A DNA stretch of 64,000 nt from Pseudomonas laurentiana (GCF_014648275.1 NZ_BMQU01000014.1:1-64000), one strand, 5' to 3'. Positions 23,240 through 39,095 are shown, numbered from the stretch's first letter. Numbers and translations are program-made. The notes: generated from the sequence alone by a model not told the origin.

Positions 23240-24106
23240 CTAATTCTTCGCAACGGCGGGTTGGGCCGTCGTCGGTGCATTCGGTTCCCGCCAGCCAACG
23301 GCCAGGCCGTTGGCATATCGCAGATCAATGCGGGCGATGTTGGTGATCTGCTCTTTGAGTGTCTTGTCGTAAATGGCAATGAAACGGCGCATTTTTTCCA
23401 CCAAGTGGTCGCGTCCCAGCAGCAGTTCGATACCCGGACCGGCACTGCCGGCACCCGTGGTCAGGAACCAACTGCCACGCTCGCGCAATTCCAGTCGAGC
23501 GATCGAGAACCCCATGGGCCGCAACATCTGGTTCAAAATCTGGTACTGCTGCATCACTTGCAACTGCGCCCGCTGCGGCCCGATCAGCTGCGGCAGGTGC
23601 TCGTAATTGGCCAGCTCACGCGGGGCAAAGGCCTGCCCCTTGTTGTTGAGCAGTGCATCATCCCCCCAGCGCGCGATCGGTAGCTGTTCCTCCAGGTGGA
23701 TCACAACTTCATCCGGCCACACCCGGCGGACCTCGGCACGAGCGATCCAGGGCATTTGCTCCAGCTCGGCACGCATGCTCGCCAGGTCTACGGTAAAGAA
23801 GCTTGCGGCAACATAAGGCGCAATCCGTTGCTGCACGGCCTGCTGGCTGATGTAACTGAGGTCACCCTGTACGGCAATCTTGGTAATCGGCCGATCGGCA
23901 TACGGCATCAGGCGCTGTGCACCTTCGTAGGCACCGAAACCGGCGACCACCAGCAGCACAGGCCATAGCAGACGCTTGAAAACGCTGAACCTTGCCTTGG
24001 GCAGGCGCGCCGACAGTGGCTCCTTGGCCACCATTCGGCTGGCACCACGCGGCACCGGCTTGCGACCGGTGGCGGGTTGCTGATGACGTAACATCGCGCC
24101 TTGCAT
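23240..24106 (-). CDS. ftsQ: Cell division protein FtsQ
   Basis: Bitopic inner-membrane divisome protein that links FtsL/FtsB to the early ring. The 288 residues comprise a cytoplasmic basic N-terminus, one membrane segment (about 48-65, [15 protein letters not shown]), a POTRA domain ([19 protein letters not shown]) and the beta domain. ATG at 24106 ([10 protein letters not shown]) is chosen; it begins 4 bases after the ddlB stop with GAGG upstream. A longer frame to 24127 would overlap ddlB. Confidence 0.93.
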   Translation of the reverse strand: MQGAMLRHQQPATGRKPVPRGASRMVAKEPLSARLPKARFSVFKRLLWPVLLVVAGFGAYEGAQRLMPYADRPITKIAVQGDLSYISQQAVQQRIAPYVAASFFTVDLASMRAELEQMPWIARAEVRRVWPDEVVIHLEEQLPIARWGDDALLNNKGQAFAPRELANYEHLPQLIGPQRAQLQVMQQYQILNQMLRPMGFSIARLELRERGSWFLTTGAGSAGPGIELLLGRDHLVEKMRRFIAIYDKTLKEQITNIARIDLRYANGLAVGWREPNAPTTAQPAVAKN

Positions 24107-24110
24107 GGGC

Positions 24111-26513
<2,403 letters not shown>

Positions 26514-26521
<8 letters not shown>

Positions 26522-27593
26522 GGGCCACCTCCAGGCAGATATCGACCACGGTGCGGGTGGCAGCAGGCTTGGCCAGGCGCCGTGCGGTGCTGGCCATCGT
26601 GTTGAGTTTTTCCGGTTGCATCAGCACCTCGTTCAGGCGTTCAGCGAGCTGCGCTGCGCCAGTTGTCGCTTGCGGCATCAGGAAGGCGGCGCCTTCACGA
26701 GCCAGATAATGGGCGTTATGGGTCTGGTGGTCGTCGATCGCGTGGGGCAAGGGCACCAGCAACGAAGGCAGTCCCGCTGCCGCCAGCTCACTGACCGTCA
26801 AGGCTCCTGCACGGCAGACCACCAGATCAGCCCAGCCATAGGCTTGGGCCATATCCTTGATAAAGGGCTCTACCTGAGCCTCGACCCCTGCTTCGCGATA
26901 ACGCTCTGCAGTGATCTGATCATGCTGTTTCCCGGCCTGATGGAACACTTTCGGGCGGATTGGTTCCGCAACCAGTGCCAATGCCTGAGGCAACAATTTG
27001 TTCAACGGTTCGGCACCCAGGCTGCCACCCAGCACCAACAGGTGCGGGCGGCGCCCAGCCAACGGTTCACGCACGGTCTCAAGGAACAGTTCGCTGCGCA
27101 CCGGATTGCCGGTGGTACGACGTTTTTCAGACGCGGCGAAGGTGTCAGGGAACGCTTCGCAGACCCGCGCAGACAGCGGCACCAGCAAACGATTGGCGGT
27201 ACCTGCTCGCGCGTTCTGCTCGTGAATCACAAGCGGCACGCCACACAGCTTCGCGGCGACACCGCCCGGACCTGTTACATAACCGCCGAAACCCAGTACG
27301 CATACGGGCTTGAGCCGACGAATCACCTGGCGCGCCTGCAACACGGCCTTGAGCACCGTGAACGGCGCCTTGAGCAGCGACAGCTTGCTCTTGCCACGCA
27401 GGCCACTGACATTGATCAGGTGCAACTGCAGCCCGGCTTGAGGAACCAGTTCATTTTCAATGCCACGCGGCGTTCCCAGCCAATGCACGGTGTAACCGCG
27501 CGCCTGGAACTCACGGGCACAGGACAGCGCCGGAAACACATGGCCTCCGGTGCCACCCGCCATGATCAATACGTTCTTGCCGTTAGCGGCCAT
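26514..27593 (-). CDS. murG: Lipid II synthase MurG (GT28 glycosyltransferase)
   Basis: Membrane-associated GT-B transferase that adds GlcNAc to lipid I to give lipid II. The 359 residues have the N-terminal lipid I loop [11 protein letters not shown], a second G loop GGYVTGPGG and the UDP-GlcNAc-binding [13 protein letters not shown] at 27593 ([14 protein letters not shown]) is preferred; the longer frame to 27698 runs back inside ftsW. It overlaps the end of ftsW by 11 bases. Confidence 0.97.
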
Positions 27594-28797
27594 GATTCGG
27601 CTCCTCGGCAAAATCGCTTTCATCGAATTCGTGCTCTTCACTGCCCAGGTGGGTTCGACTCTCCCACTCGATTCGCAGCAGCAACCCCACACAGGCACAG
27701 CAAATCACCAGGGAACTACCGCCGTAACTGAGGAACGGCAGTGTCAGGCCCTTGGTCGGCAGCAGGCCGACGTTCACACCGATATTGATCAAGAACTGAC
27801 CGATCCACAGGAACGCCAGGCCAAACGCCATGTAGGCGGCAAAGAACTGCTTGGCCTTCTCGGCCCACAAACCGATGTACAGCGAACGCACCGTGACAAA
27901 CAGGAACAACGCCACGGTCGCCAGCGAGCCAACGACGCCCAGTTCTTCAGCCAGCACCGAGAACACGAAGTCGGTATGCGCTTCAGGCAGGTAGAACTGC
28001 TTCTGGACGCTGTTGCCCAAGCCGACACCCAGCCATTCGCCACGACCGAACGCAATCAGCGCCTGGGTCAGCTGGTATCCCGAACCGAACTGATCGGACC
28101 AGGGGTCGGTGAAGGTGATCAAACGCGCCATCCGGTAAGGCTGAGCCTGTACCAGGACAAACACGGCCCCGACCGCCAACACCACCATCAGGCTGAAGCG
28201 AAACAGACCAACACCACCGAGGAACAACATCGCCGCAGCAGCGCCCATCATCACGACGGTGGCACCGAAGTCAGGCTCCATCAGCAACAGGCCGGCCATC
28301 GGTAGCAAAACGATGAACGGTTTGAAGAAGCCCATCCAGCTTTCGCGTACCTCTGTCTGGCGTCGCACCAGATACCCGGCGAGGTAGATCACCACGAAAA
28401 CCTTGGCAATTTCCGACGGCTGCACGTTGAAGAAGCTGAAGCCGATCCAGCGCATCGAACCGTTCACTTCCCGTCCAATACCCGGCACCAGCACCAACAC
28501 CAGCAGGCCGAACGCCCCCACCAGCATCAGGAAACCCATGCGTTGCCATGTGGCAATCGGCACCATCATGGTCACCACGCCAGCACCCAAGCCCAACAGG
28601 ACGTACACCAGGTGCCGGAACATGTGGTACAGCGGTGTGCCTGATTGCGCGGCCGCCACTTCCGAAGACGCCGAGGTGATCATCACCAGGCCCAGGCCCA
28701 ACAGGGCCAGGCAACCGGCAAGCAGCGGGAAGTCCAGGTCGATGCCACGCCCGGTAATCAACGGCGACGGGTAGGGCTTGATGACGCCAAAGATCAT
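27583..28797 (-). CDS. ftsW: SEDS peptidoglycan polymerase FtsW
   Basis: Polytopic inner-membrane glycosyltransferase of the SEDS family that polymerises septal peptidoglycan with FtsI. The 404 residues contain about ten membrane segments. Family motifs include MRWIGF, QPSEIAK and the C-terminal GLLPTKGLTLPFLSYGGSS. The acidic C-terminal tail (EEHEFDESDFAEE) is cytoplasmic. It overlaps murD by 4 bases and murG by 11. Confidence 0.97.
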   Translation of the reverse strand: MIFGVIKPYPSPLITGRGIDLDFPLLAGCLALLGLGLVMITSASSEVAAAQSGTPLYHMFRHLVYVLLGLGAGVVTMMVPIATWQRMGFLMLVGAFGLLVLVLVPGIGREVNGSMRWIGFSFFNVQPSEIAKVFVVIYLAGYLVRRQTEVRESWMGFFKPFIVLLPMAGLLLMEPDFGATVVMMGAAAAMLFLGGVGLFRFSLMVVLAVGAVFVLVQAQPYRMARLITFTDPWSDQFGSGYQLTQALIAFGRGEWLGVGLGNSVQKQFYLPEAHTDFVFSVLAEELGVVGSLATVALFLFVTVRSLYIGLWAEKAKQFFAAYMAFGLAFLWIGQFLINIGVNVGLLPTKGLTLPFLSYGGSSLVICCACVGLLLRIEWESRTHLGSEEHEFDESDFAEEPNHGR

Positions 28798-30140
28798 GAG
28801 AGCCCCTCCACCGCTTGGGCGAACAGGCGCCCACGCTCTTCAAAGTTCTTGAACATGTCGAGGCTGGCGCAGGCTGGAGACAGCAACACGGCATCGCCCG
28901 GACGGGCCAACACGGCGCATTGCTGAACAGCTTCGTCGAGCGTCTTGACACGAATCAGCGGCACGCTGTCACCCAGGGCCTGCGCCAACAATTCGGCATC
29001 ACGCCCCAGCAGCACCACAGCGCGGCAATGGGTGGCCACTGGCGCACGCAGGGCGCTGAAATCGGCGCCTTTACCATCACCGCCAGCCACCAACACCAGC
29101 TTGCCGTCGATATCGGCTCCCAGGCCTTTGATAGCGGCCAGTGCCGCACCGACGTTGGTCGCCTTGGAGTCGTCATACCAGTTCACCCCGTCACGCTCAC
29201 GCAGCCACTGGCAACGGTGAGCAAGGCCGGTAAAGCTGCGCAGGCTGCTCAGCATGGCGTCGAACGGCAGGCCAACAGCATGACCCAGCGCCAGCGCGGC
29301 CAGGGCATTGGACTGGTTGTGAGCACCGCGAACCTTCAGTTCACGCGCCGGCATCAGGTTCTGGAATTCGAAGGCCAGGAACTTCTCGCCATTCTCTTCA
29401 CGCAGACCGAATGCCCTGAAATCAGGCGTATTCAAACCGAAGGTCCAGCAGGTCTGGCCCTCGGTCAGCAGGGGGCGGCTCAGCGCATCCTGGCGGTTGA
29501 CCACGACCTGACGCGCACCGCGGAAGATCCGGTGCTTGGCCAGGTGGTAGGCCGGCAGGCCGCTGTAGCGGTCCATGTGGTCTTCACTGATGTTCAGTAC
29601 GGTCGCCACTTCGGCGTTGAGCTGGTCCGTGGTTTCCAGTTGGAAGCTGGACAGCTCCAGGACATACAGTTCGACATCGTCGCTCAGCAGGTCCAGGGCC
29701 GGCGTCCCCAGGTTGCCGCCCACTGCCACACGCTTGCCGGCAGCCGCCGCCATCTCCCCGACCAAGGTGGTCACGGTGCTTTTGGCATTGGAGCCGCTGA
29801 TCGCGACAATTGGCGCCTTGGCATTGCGGGCAAACAGCTCGATATCACCCGACAGTTTCACGCCACGGGCAGCCGCCTGTTGCAAGGCTGGGGTCGCCAG
29901 CGCCAACCCCGGGCTGACATACAGCTCATCGGCGCGGCACAGAAAGTCCACATCCAGCTCACCGCAACGTACTTCCACCAGTGGATAGTCGCGTCGCAGC
30001 GTTGCCAGCTCCGGCGGGTTCTCGCGCGTATCGGCGACCGCAAACGCAATGCCCCGGCTCGCCAGGAAGCGAACCAGGGACATGCCGCTCTTGCCGAGGC
30101 CGACAACAATGCGGAAGTGGTCAGAAGCGATCAGTGACAC
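28794..30140 (-). CDS. murD: UDP-N-acetylmuramoyl-L-alanine--D-glutamate ligase
   Basis: Adds D-glutamate to UDP-MurNAc-L-Ala. The 448 residues show the N-terminal GLGKSGMSLVRFL, the P-loop ISGSNAKSTVTTL and the domain-3 YDDSKATN motif that binds ATP and UDP substrate. It follows mraY by 6 bases and overlaps ftsW. Confidence 0.97.
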   Translation of the reverse strand: MSLIASDHFRIVVGLGKSGMSLVRFLASRGIAFAVADTRENPPELATLRRDYPLVEVRCGELDVDFLCRADELYVSPGLALATPALQQAAARGVKLSGDIELFARNAKAPIVAISGSNAKSTVTTLVGEMAAAAGKRVAVGGNLGTPALDLLSDDVELYVLELSSFQLETTDQLNAEVATVLNISEDHMDRYSGLPAYHLAKHRIFRGARQVVVNRQDALSRPLLTEGQTCWTFGLNTPDFRAFGLREENGEKFLAFEFQNLMPARELKVRGAHNQSNALAALALGHAVGLPFDAMLSSLRSFTGLAHRCQWLRERDGVNWYDDSKATNVGAALAAIKGLGADIDGKLVLVAGGDGKGADFSALRAPVATHCRAVVLLGRDAELLAQALGDSVPLIRVKTLDEAVQQCAVLARPGDAVLLSPACASLDMFKNFEERGRLFAQAVEGLS

Positions 30141-30146
30141 GCGTGT

Positions 30147-31229
30147 CTACCTCAGTTTCAGGGTGGCAAGGCCAATCAGCACCAGAATCACGGTAATGAT
30201 CCAGAAACGGACGATCACACGCGGCTCGGGCCAACCCTTGAGTTCAAAGTGGTGGTGGATAGGCGCCATGCGGAACACACGACGACCGGTCAATTTAAAG
30301 GACGCCACCTGGATGACCACCGACAGGGTCTCCATGACGAAGATGCCGCCCATGATGAACAGAACGATTTCCTGGCGGACGATCACGGCAATGGTGCCCA
30401 GCGCAGCACCCAGTGCCAGTGCGCCGACATCACCCATGAAGACCTGGGCCGGATAGGTGTTGAACCAGAGGAAGCCCAGGCCCGCACCGATCAATGCGCC
30501 ACAGAACACGATCAGCTCGCCCGAGCCCGGTACGTAAGGGATAAGCAGGTATTCGGCGAATTTCACGTTACCCGACAGGTAGCAGAAAATGCCCAAGGCA
30601 CCACCCACCATCACAGTGGGCATGATCGCCAGGCCGTCGAGGCCATCGGTCAGGTTGACCGCGTTGCTCGAACCGACGATCACGAAATAGGTCAGCACCA
30701 CGAAGCCAATGCCCAGTGGAATGGTGACGTCCTTGAGCATCGGTACGATCAGCGTGGTTTCAACGCTGGTCGGTGCGGTCATGTACAGGAAAATCGCAGC
30801 GCCCAGGCCGAACACCGATTGCCAGAAATACTTCCAGCGGCTCGGCAGGCCACGCGAGTTCTTCTCGATCACCTTACGGTAGTCATCCACCCAGCCAATG
30901 GCGCCGAACAGCAGCGTGACAATCAGCACGACCCACACATAACGGTTGCTCAGGTCCGCCCAGAGCAGCGTACTGATGGCAATGGCCGACAGGATCAAGG
31001 CGCCACCCATGGTCGGGGTGCCGGACTTGGACAGGTGCGATTGCGGGCCGTCATTACGTACTGCCTGACCGATCTGGCGAATCTGCAGTGTACGGATCAT
31101 CCAGGGCCCCAGGCACAGGGCCAGCGACAACGCGGTCAGCACGCCCAGAATCCCACGCAGGGTCAGGTACTGAAAGACCGCGAAGCCTTTATAGAACTGT
31201 TGCAGATACTCGGCCAACAGCAGCAGCAT
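30147..31229 (-). CDS. mraY: Phospho-MurNAc-pentapeptide translocase MraY
   Basis: Polytopic membrane enzyme that makes lipid I from UDP-MurNAc-pentapeptide and undecaprenyl phosphate. The 360 residues have ten predicted helices and the active-site sequences GTPTMGG, DDYRK and [10 protein letters not shown], plus the HHHFE loop near the C-terminus. The ATG at 31229 overlaps the murF stop (TAATG), and this start gives the usual N-terminus [11 protein letters not shown]. Confidence 0.97.
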   Translation of the reverse strand: MLLLLAEYLQQFYKGFAVFQYLTLRGILGVLTALSLALCLGPWMIRTLQIRQIGQAVRNDGPQSHLSKSGTPTMGGALILSAIAISTLLWADLSNRYVWVVLIVTLLFGAIGWVDDYRKVIEKNSRGLPSRWKYFWQSVFGLGAAIFLYMTAPTSVETTLIVPMLKDVTIPLGIGFVVLTYFVIVGSSNAVNLTDGLDGLAIMPTVMVGGALGIFCYLSGNVKFAEYLLIPYVPGSGELIVFCGALIGAGLGFLWFNTYPAQVFMGDVGALALGAALGTIAVIVRQEIVLFIMGGIFVMETLSVVIQVASFKLTGRRVFRMAPIHHHFELKGWPEPRVIVRFWIITVILVLIGLATLKLR

Positions 31230-32596
31230 TAATGTTTCTCCCCGCTGGAACCGCACAAGGCCGCCACGACGTTTTCCATCGCAGCGCTGCGCGAACCTTT
31301 GATCAAAATGGTGGTATTGCCAGCCTGCTCACCGCGAACGGATTCTATCAGGTCAGCTTGAGTAGCGAAGTGGCGGGCATTTGCACCAAACGCCGCAACA
31401 GCGTGAGCCATCATCGGCCCTACGGCGTAGAGTGCCGAAACCTTGTCCTTGGCGTAATCGCCAACCTGCCGATGCCCTTCCTCGGCCCACTGGCCCAATT
31501 CGCCGATATCCCCGAGCACCAGAACAGTGCGACCGGAAAAGCCGGCGAGTATATCAACGGCAGCACACATGGAGGTGGGGTTTGCGTTGTAAGTGTCATC
31601 GATTACCCGCACGCCATTTGCCGCCATCTGCACCACAGTGCGGCCCTTGACCGGTTGCACGGCGTTCAGGCCGGCGACAATACCGTCAAGTGTCAGACCA
31701 AAGGCATAGGCAGCAGCAGCGGCAGCCAAGGCATTGCTGACGTTGTGCGTGCCAAGCAGGTTCAACTGCACCCGCGCAGAACCCAGCGGGCTATGCAGGT
31801 CGAACGCCGGGCAGCCGCGCACATCGCGATCAAGCGCACTGGCGTGAAAATCAGCAGCCGCATTGTTCAGTGCAAAGCTGATGACACGATGATCACCTGC
31901 GCGCTGCTTCCAGATCGCGAAGGCCTTGTCGTCAAGGTTCAGGATCGCCACACCGTCGTGTCCCAGGCCTTCGAGAATTTCGCCCTTGGCCTCAACGATC
32001 TTTTCCGGACCGCCAAATTCGCCGACATGGGCCGTACCGGCATTGTTGATCACGGCGACGTGCGGCTTGGTCAGACCAACGGTGTAGGCGATCTCGCCAA
32101 TACGCGAAGCCCCCAACTCAATAACCGCGGCCGTGTGCTCCGGCGCCAGCTCCAGCAGCGTCAACGGTGCCCCGAGGTCGTTATTCAGGTTGCCACGGGT
32201 AGCCAACACAGGCCCACGGGTACGCAGGATGCTGGCAAGCATCTCTTTCACCGTGGTTTTACCACTGGAACCGGTAATCGCCGCGACAGGCTTGTCGAAG
32301 GCGGCACGGTTCAGGGCGCCCAACTGGCCCAATGCAACACGACTGTCGGCCACGATCAGTTGCGGCAGATCAGTGCCCGGCACTTCACGCTCGACCAATG
32401 CCGCCACAGCCCCTTTGGCTGCAACGTCATTCAGGTAGTCGTGGCCATCGAAACGCGGACCGGTCAGGGCCACGAACAACTGCCCGGGAGCAATTGCGCG
32501 GCTGTCGATGCTGACGCCATTGAAGGTCGCATCGCGACCCTGCACGCGTGCTTGCAACGCTACGGTCAACTCGCTGAGCGACAGTGGCTTAAGCAT
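31229..32596 (-). CDS. murF: UDP-MurNAc-tripeptide--D-alanyl-D-alanine ligase
   Basis: Adds the D-Ala-D-Ala dipeptide to complete UDP-MurNAc-pentapeptide. The 455 residues include the P-loop [14 protein letters not shown], the DDTYNANP motif and the C-terminal [12 protein letters not shown] at 32596 ([10 protein letters not shown]) is chosen over an upstream in-frame ATG inside murE. It overlaps murE by 8 bases and mraY by 1. Confidence 0.97.
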   Translation of the reverse strand: MLKPLSLSELTVALQARVQGRDATFNGVSIDSRAIAPGQLFVALTGPRFDGHDYLNDVAAKGAVAALVEREVPGTDLPQLIVADSRVALGQLGALNRAAFDKPVAAITGSSGKTTVKEMLASILRTRGPVLATRGNLNNDLGAPLTLLELAPEHTAAVIELGASRIGEIAYTVGLTKPHVAVINNAGTAHVGEFGGPEKIVEAKGEILEGLGHDGVAILNLDDKAFAIWKQRAGDHRVISFALNNAAADFHASALDRDVRGCPAFDLHSPLGSARVQLNLLGTHNVSNALAAAAAAYAFGLTLDGIVAGLNAVQPVKGRTVVQMAANGVRVIDDTYNANPTSMCAAVDILAGFSGRTVLVLGDIGELGQWAEEGHRQVGDYAKDKVSALYAVGPMMAHAVAAFGANARHFATQADLIESVRGEQAGNTTILIKGSRSAAMENVVAALCGSSGEKH

Positions 32597-34051
32597 GAGC
32601 AGCCTCCCAGGCAGACAGCGCGCGCTCGGCTTCAACCAGATCGGAGAAGGCATGCCGCTGACCATTGATCTCTTGATAATCCTCGTGACCTTTACCGGCC
32701 AGGACGACAACATCATCCGCCGCAACACTGGCGATCAGCTGCGCAATGGCTTCACCGCGCCCGGCAACGAACTCAGCGGCGGTCACATCACTGAAGCCCG
32801 CGCGAATATCCGCAAAGATCTGCTGCGGATCTTCGCTACGCGGGTTGTCATCAGTGACCAGCACGCGGTCAGCCAGACGCTCAGCCACCTGCGCCATCAA
32901 TGGGCGCTTGCCGCGATCACGATCACCACCACAGCCGAACAGGCACACCAACTGCCCCTTGGCGTGTGGACGCAAGGCATCGAGCACCTTTTCCAGGGCG
33001 TCCGGTGTGTGCGCGTAATCGACCACGACCAACGGCTGACCGCCGCCGCCCAGGCGCTGCATGCGCCCAACCGGTCCGTCCAGCTCAGGGGTCACCTTGA
33101 GAATTTCGTCCAGCGGGTAATCCAGGGCCAGCAACGTGCCAACCGCAGCCAGCATGTTGCTCAGGTTGAAGCGCCCGAGCAGGCGGCTACGCAGGGTGCG
33201 CTCCCCCTGAGCAGTCACGATGACGGCGCGCACGCCATCATCGTCGAAGTGTGCTTCACGACAGTAAAGCGAGGCATCGGCATCGTTCAGGCTGTAGCTG
33301 ATCAGACGCGAGCTACCCTGTTCGGCAGCCAAACGACGACCGAACTCGTCATCAAGGTTGACCACCCGGCACCGCAGATTCGGCCAATCGAACAAGCGCG
33401 CCTTGGCTTCTTCATACGCCTGCATGCTGCCGTGGTAATCCAGATGATCACGGGACAGGTTGGTCATTACTGCAATATCGAACGCAAGCGCCGCTACCCG
33501 GCCCTGATCCAGAGCGTGGGAGGACACTTCCATGGCCACGGCGCGAGCGCCCTGGCTCTTCAGATCATTAAGTGTGGCCTGTACCGCAATCGGGTCAGGC
33601 GTGGTCAAGCGACCACTTTGCAAAGCGCCATAAAAACCGGTACCCAAGGTGCCGATCAGGCCGCAGTGCTGACCCAGTCGGTCCAGCGCCTGGGCCACAA
33701 GCTGAGTCACGCTGGTCTTGCCATTGGTCCCGGTAACACCGACCAGATCCAGCAGGCGGCTGGGTTCGCCATAGAAACGCCCGGCAATATCCGACAACTG
33801 CGCGGCAAGGCCTTTGACCGGAATCAACGGCACATCCGTCAACGGCAAGACACTGGCACCGTCCACCTCATAGGCAACGGCAGCAGCCCCACGCGCCAGG
33901 GCGTCGGCAATGTGCTCGCGCCCGTCGACACGCGTACCCGGCACAGCCAGGAACAAGTCGCCGGGACGCACGTTACGGCTGTCGAGCGTCAGCTCGCGAA
34001 TCAATGGATCACGGGACGCTTGGGCAAACAGCTTACTCAATGGCATTGTCA

Positions 34052-34052
<1 letters not shown>
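32589..34052 (-). CDS. murE: UDP-MurNAc-L-Ala-D-Glu--meso-diaminopimelate ligase
   Basis: Adds the third stem residue. The DNPRSEDP motif in domain 3 is the signature for meso-diaminopimelate rather than lysine, as expected for a Gram-negative. The 487 residues also show the P-loop GVTGTNGKTSVTQL. The ATG at 34052 overlaps the ftsI stop (TAATG); a second ATG two codons later (34046) is an equally possible start. Confidence 0.97.
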
Positions 34053-36074
<2,022 letters not shown>

Positions 36075-36078
<4 letters not shown>

Positions 36079-37022
36079 CGCAGCTTCTCCGCAACCCGCA
36101 TGACCGCACTACGCGAACGCGGGTTAGCCTTGAGCTCGGCATCGGAGGCAAACTGCGCCTTGCCGTGTACCTTGATCTTCGGCTCGAAATGTTTGTGCTG
36201 TACAGGCAGGTTGCGCGGCAGGTTGTCGGCCTCACCCTTGACCAGTTTGCGCATGAACAGTTTGACGATCCGGTCTTCCAGGGAGTGGAAACTGATCACC
36301 ACCAGACGACCGCCGATCTCCAGCATGTCGAGGGCTGCTTCAAGGCCTGCCTCAAGATCGCCCAACTCGTTGTTGACGTGAATACGCAGCCCCTGGAATG
36401 CACGGGTTGCCGGGTTCTTGCCCTTCTCCCATGCCGGGTTGGCCACTTTCAAAACCTCAGCAAGGTCTGCTGTGCGAGTGAACGGTTGCACCTGGCGACG
36501 CTCAACCACGGCACGGGCCATGCGCTTGGCGAAGCGCTCCTCTCCGTACTCCTTGAACACCCGGGCAATTTCCTCCTCGGGCGCCGTAGCAATGAATTCC
36601 GCTGCACTGATACCCCGCGATGGGTCCATGCGCATATCCAGTGGGCCATCGTTCAGAAAGCTGAAACCGCGCTCGGGGTCATCCAGCTGAGGCGAGGAAA
36701 CCCCCAGGTCGAGCAGCACGCCACTGACCTTGCCGGCCAGGCCACGTTCGGAAACCTCTGCACCCAGCTCGGCAAAACTGCGCTGCACAATAACAAAGCG
36801 GCCGTCTTCGGCCGCCAGCGCTTGCCCGGTTGCAATCGCTTGAGGATCTTTATCGAAGCCGAGCAGTCGTCCCTCCGGCCCCAGGTGCCGAAGGATCAAA
36901 CGGCTGTGACCGCCGCGACCGAACGTGCCGTCCAGGTAGCAGCCATCGGCGCGTATGGCGAGAGCCTCGACGGCTTCGTCAAGCAGCACGGTGATGTGGT
37001 TAAAGCCGCTATCTATAGTCAC
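36075..37022 (-). CDS. rsmH: 16S rRNA (cytosine(1402)-N(4))-methyltransferase RsmH
   Basis: SAM-dependent methyltransferase (also called MraW) that modifies C1402 in the ribosomal P site. The 315 residues contain the SAM-binding region [38 protein letters not shown] and the C-terminal [16 protein letters not shown]. RsmI, which methylates the ribose of the same nucleotide, is encoded about 1 kb upstream of mraZ in this window. It overlaps mraZ by 4 bases. Confidence 0.97.
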
Positions 37023-37474
37023 AGGATCAAATCACGTAGTTCATCAGGCATGGCGCCCGGTTGTTGAATGGCGACCAGGTCTGCTGCCGCAACAGCATTC
37101 CAGGCATCCTCGTCCCACAATTGGAATTTGTTCAGTTGCCCCACAAGCATTGCCCGCTTGTCGAGCTTGGCGTACTCACGCAAACGCGGAGGCACCAGGA
37201 AACGCCCACTGCCATCAAGCTCCAGATCCACCGCATTACCGATCAGCAAACGCTGCAGGCGGCGGTTCTCTTCACGCAATGACGGCAACGCTCGCAACTT
37301 GGCTTCAATAACTTCCCACTCGTCGAGCGGGTAGACACACAAACACGGGTCAACAGCATCAATCGTCACGATCAACTGCCCGGAACTGCGCGAATCAAGC
37401 TCGTCACGGTACCGGCTCGGCATTGCGAGACGGCCCTTGGCGTCGAGGTTGATAGCGTTTGCTCCGCGAAACAC
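37019..37474 (-). CDS. mraZ: Transcriptional regulator MraZ
   Basis: DNA-binding regulator with two AbrB-like SpoVT domains (about 1-55 and 75-130) that assembles into a ring and represses its own operon. The 151 residues start [21 protein letters not shown] and contain the repeated [16 protein letters not shown] motif. It is first in the dcw cluster. Three GTGG(C/G) direct repeats 40-70 bases upstream are its probable binding site. Confidence 0.96.
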   Translation of the reverse strand: MFRGANAINLDAKGRLAMPSRYRDELDSRSSGQLIVTIDAVDPCLCVYPLDEWEVIEAKLRALPSLREENRRLQRLLIGNAVDLELDGSGRFLVPPRLREYAKLDKRAMLVGQLNKFQLWDEDAWNAVAAADLVAIQQPGAMPDELRDLIL

Positions 37475-37515
37475 GGCTGCGCTTCCCTAAATGTTTGTTT
37501 TTTTGTGCCTGAAAA

Positions 37516-37540
37516 CCCACTTCATGCCACTTTCTGCCAC
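37516..37540 (-). promoter_or_regulatory. Predicted MraZ operator (three 10-bp-spaced GTGG repeats)
   Basis: On the minus strand GTGGC (37536-37540), GTGGC (37526-37530) and GTGGG (37516-37520) recur with an exact 10-base period. E. coli and Mycoplasma MraZ bind sets of such TGGG/GTGGG-type repeats at 10-bp spacing upstream of mraZ. Here they lie just downstream of the predicted transcription start, a position suited to autorepression. Confidence 0.78.
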
Positions 37541-37548
37541 TTGCGCAC

Positions 37549-37578
37549 ACTATAGGAATCCGCCCACCACACCGTCAA
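37549..37578 (-). promoter_or_regulatory. Sigma-70 promoter of the dcw cluster (Pmra)
   Basis: Minus-strand -35 TTGACG (37573-37578), 18-base spacer and -10 TATAGT (37549-37554), predicting a start near 37542, about 68 bases before the mraZ ATG. The rest of the 37579-37785 spacer is AT-rich, with no gene or strong hairpin seen. Confidence 0.72.
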
Positions 37579-37785
37579 GGCACCCTTATAGGGAAAACCC
37601 TTACAGATCGGAGATTTAGCGCAACATTGGAAAATGAAGAGACTTATCGGAGGGATTTTTGACGATAAATTACAAATTCACTCAAACGGATGGAGTGCGA
37701 ACTTAAAGTAGTTTCTTAAGAGTAAGATTTTTTCGGTATTACCAAAGCGAATCTGCTATCGATTCAAGCAGGGGAGGAAAAAGGT

Positions 37786-38145
37786 GGAGAGTCGATCTGT
37801 AAGCCGGGTTCTGTCGAGGACAGTCATTCCTCTACGACGGCCATCACTGGACGCCTTTAGCAACCTACCCGGTTCCAACGCGGGCCGCGCCATATGGAAC
37901 CCTATTTGGTCTTGCTCCGAGTGGGGTTTACCTAGCCACGAACTGTTACCAGACGTGCGGTGCGCTCTTACCGCACCTTTTCACCCTTACCGGTACCGAA
38001 GTACTTAGGCGGTTATTTTCTGTGGCACTTTCCGTAGGCTCGCGCCCCCCAGGCATTACCTGGCACTCTGCCCTATGGAGCCCGGACTTTCCTCCCCCCT
38101 CTTTTGCAGAACAAAAGAAGGCAGCGACTGTCCAATCGACTCTCC
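37786..38145 (-). ncRNA. rnpB: RNase P RNA (class A)
   Basis: Catalytic RNA of RNase P, which matures tRNA 5' ends. Reading the minus strand, the conserved segments occur in order: GAGGAAAGTCCGGGCTCC, CATAGGGCAG, GGTAAGGGTGAAA, GGTAAGAGCGCACCG, GGTAACAG, GGTAAACCCCACTCGGAGC, AAATAGG, GACAGAACCCGGCTTA. The 5' AGAGTCGAT pairs with the 3' ATCGACTCT as the terminal P1 helix. The length of about 358 bases is normal for Pseudomonas. Ends are estimated from P1; no textbook terminator hairpin follows, only a T-run. Confidence 0.95.
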
Positions 38146-38210
38146 GCCGCGAAGGTTAACGGTAGAAAGGCTCAAGGACAAGCTTAAATAGAAAGAATGG
38201 CCAGGTGATA

Positions 38211-39095
38211 TCACTCGCCTTTCTGTTTTTCCAAGGCAACTTGATACAGAACATTCTTGCGCACACCGGTAATTTCCGCAGCCAATGCAGCTGCTCGCTT
38301 GAGTGGCATTTCCGCAAGTAGCAGATCGAGCACACGCATAACCTCGGCACTGACGGCCTGCTCGTCCTCCGGCGCCACCCAACCGGCCACCAGCACCACG
38401 CATTCTCCGCGCTGCTGATTGCTGTCAGCCTCGACAAAGGCTCGCAACTCGGCCAGCGGCAAACCCTTGAGCGTCTCAAATGTCTTGGTCAACTCACGCG
38501 CCAACAGTGCCGGACGGTCAGCACCGAACACCGACTCCATATCCTGCAGGCACTCCAGGATCCGATGCGGTGCCTCGTAGAAGATCAGCGTGCGGGGCTC
38601 CTCCTTCAGCTGGCTCAGGCGCGACTTGCGCCCGACCGCCTTGGCCGGCAGAAACCCTTCAAAGATAAAACGATCGGACGGCAAGCCCGCTGCGGACAAC
38701 GCCGCGATCAAGGCACACGCACCCGGGACCGGCACCACCGCGATACCCGCAGCACGTGCCTGCCGCACAAGGTGATAGCCCGGATCGGAAATCAACGGTG
38801 TGCCCGCATCGGAAATCAGCGCAACACTGTCACCCGCCTGCAGACGGGTGATGAAGCGATTACCCTCATCACGCTCATTGTGCTCATGGCAGGCAGCCAA
38901 GGGCGTGTTGATTCCGAAGTGCTGCAGCAACCGCACCGAGTGCCGGGTGTCTTCTGCAGCAATCAGCGCCACATCACTCAGAATCTTCAGGGCGCGAGCA
39001 CTGATGTCATCCAGATTGCCAATTGGCGTGGCCACTACATACAGCGTACCGGCAGTGGAATTGGAAGCACCTGAAGCATCGGTCACAGCACACAC
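38211..39095 (-). CDS. rsmI: 16S rRNA (cytidine(1402)-2'-O)-methyltransferase RsmI
   Basis: SAM-dependent tetrapyrrole-methylase-fold enzyme that 2'-O-methylates C1402, the same nucleotide modified by RsmH. The 294 residues include [22 protein letters not shown], the SAM-binding [12 protein letters not shown] and [19 protein letters not shown]. It is divergent from lpoA. Confidence 0.96.
   Translation of the reverse strand: MCAVTDASGASNSTAGTLYVVATPIGNLDDISARALKILSDVALIAAEDTRHSVRLLQHFGINTPLAACHEHNERDEGNRFITRLQAGDSVALISDAGTPLISDPGYHLVRQARAAGIAVVPVPGACALIAALSAAGLPSDRFIFEGFLPAKAVGRKSRLSQLKEEPRTLIFYEAPHRILECLQDMESVFGADRPALLARELTKTFETLKGLPLAELRAFVEADSNQQRGECVVLVAGWVAPEDEQAVSAEVMRVLDLLLAEMPLKRAAALAAEITGVRKNVLYQVALEKQKGE

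Noticed and set aside
20779-23243. Two ~390-codon frames antisense to ftsZ and ftsA
   Set aside because: Both are shadows of essential, intact genes and lack start signals.
37579-37740. Possible small gene or plus-strand promoter in the AT-rich mraZ-rnpB spacer
   Set aside because: A TTGACG occurs on the plus strand near 37661, but no reading frame or ribosome binding site follows and the next gene is on the opposite strand.
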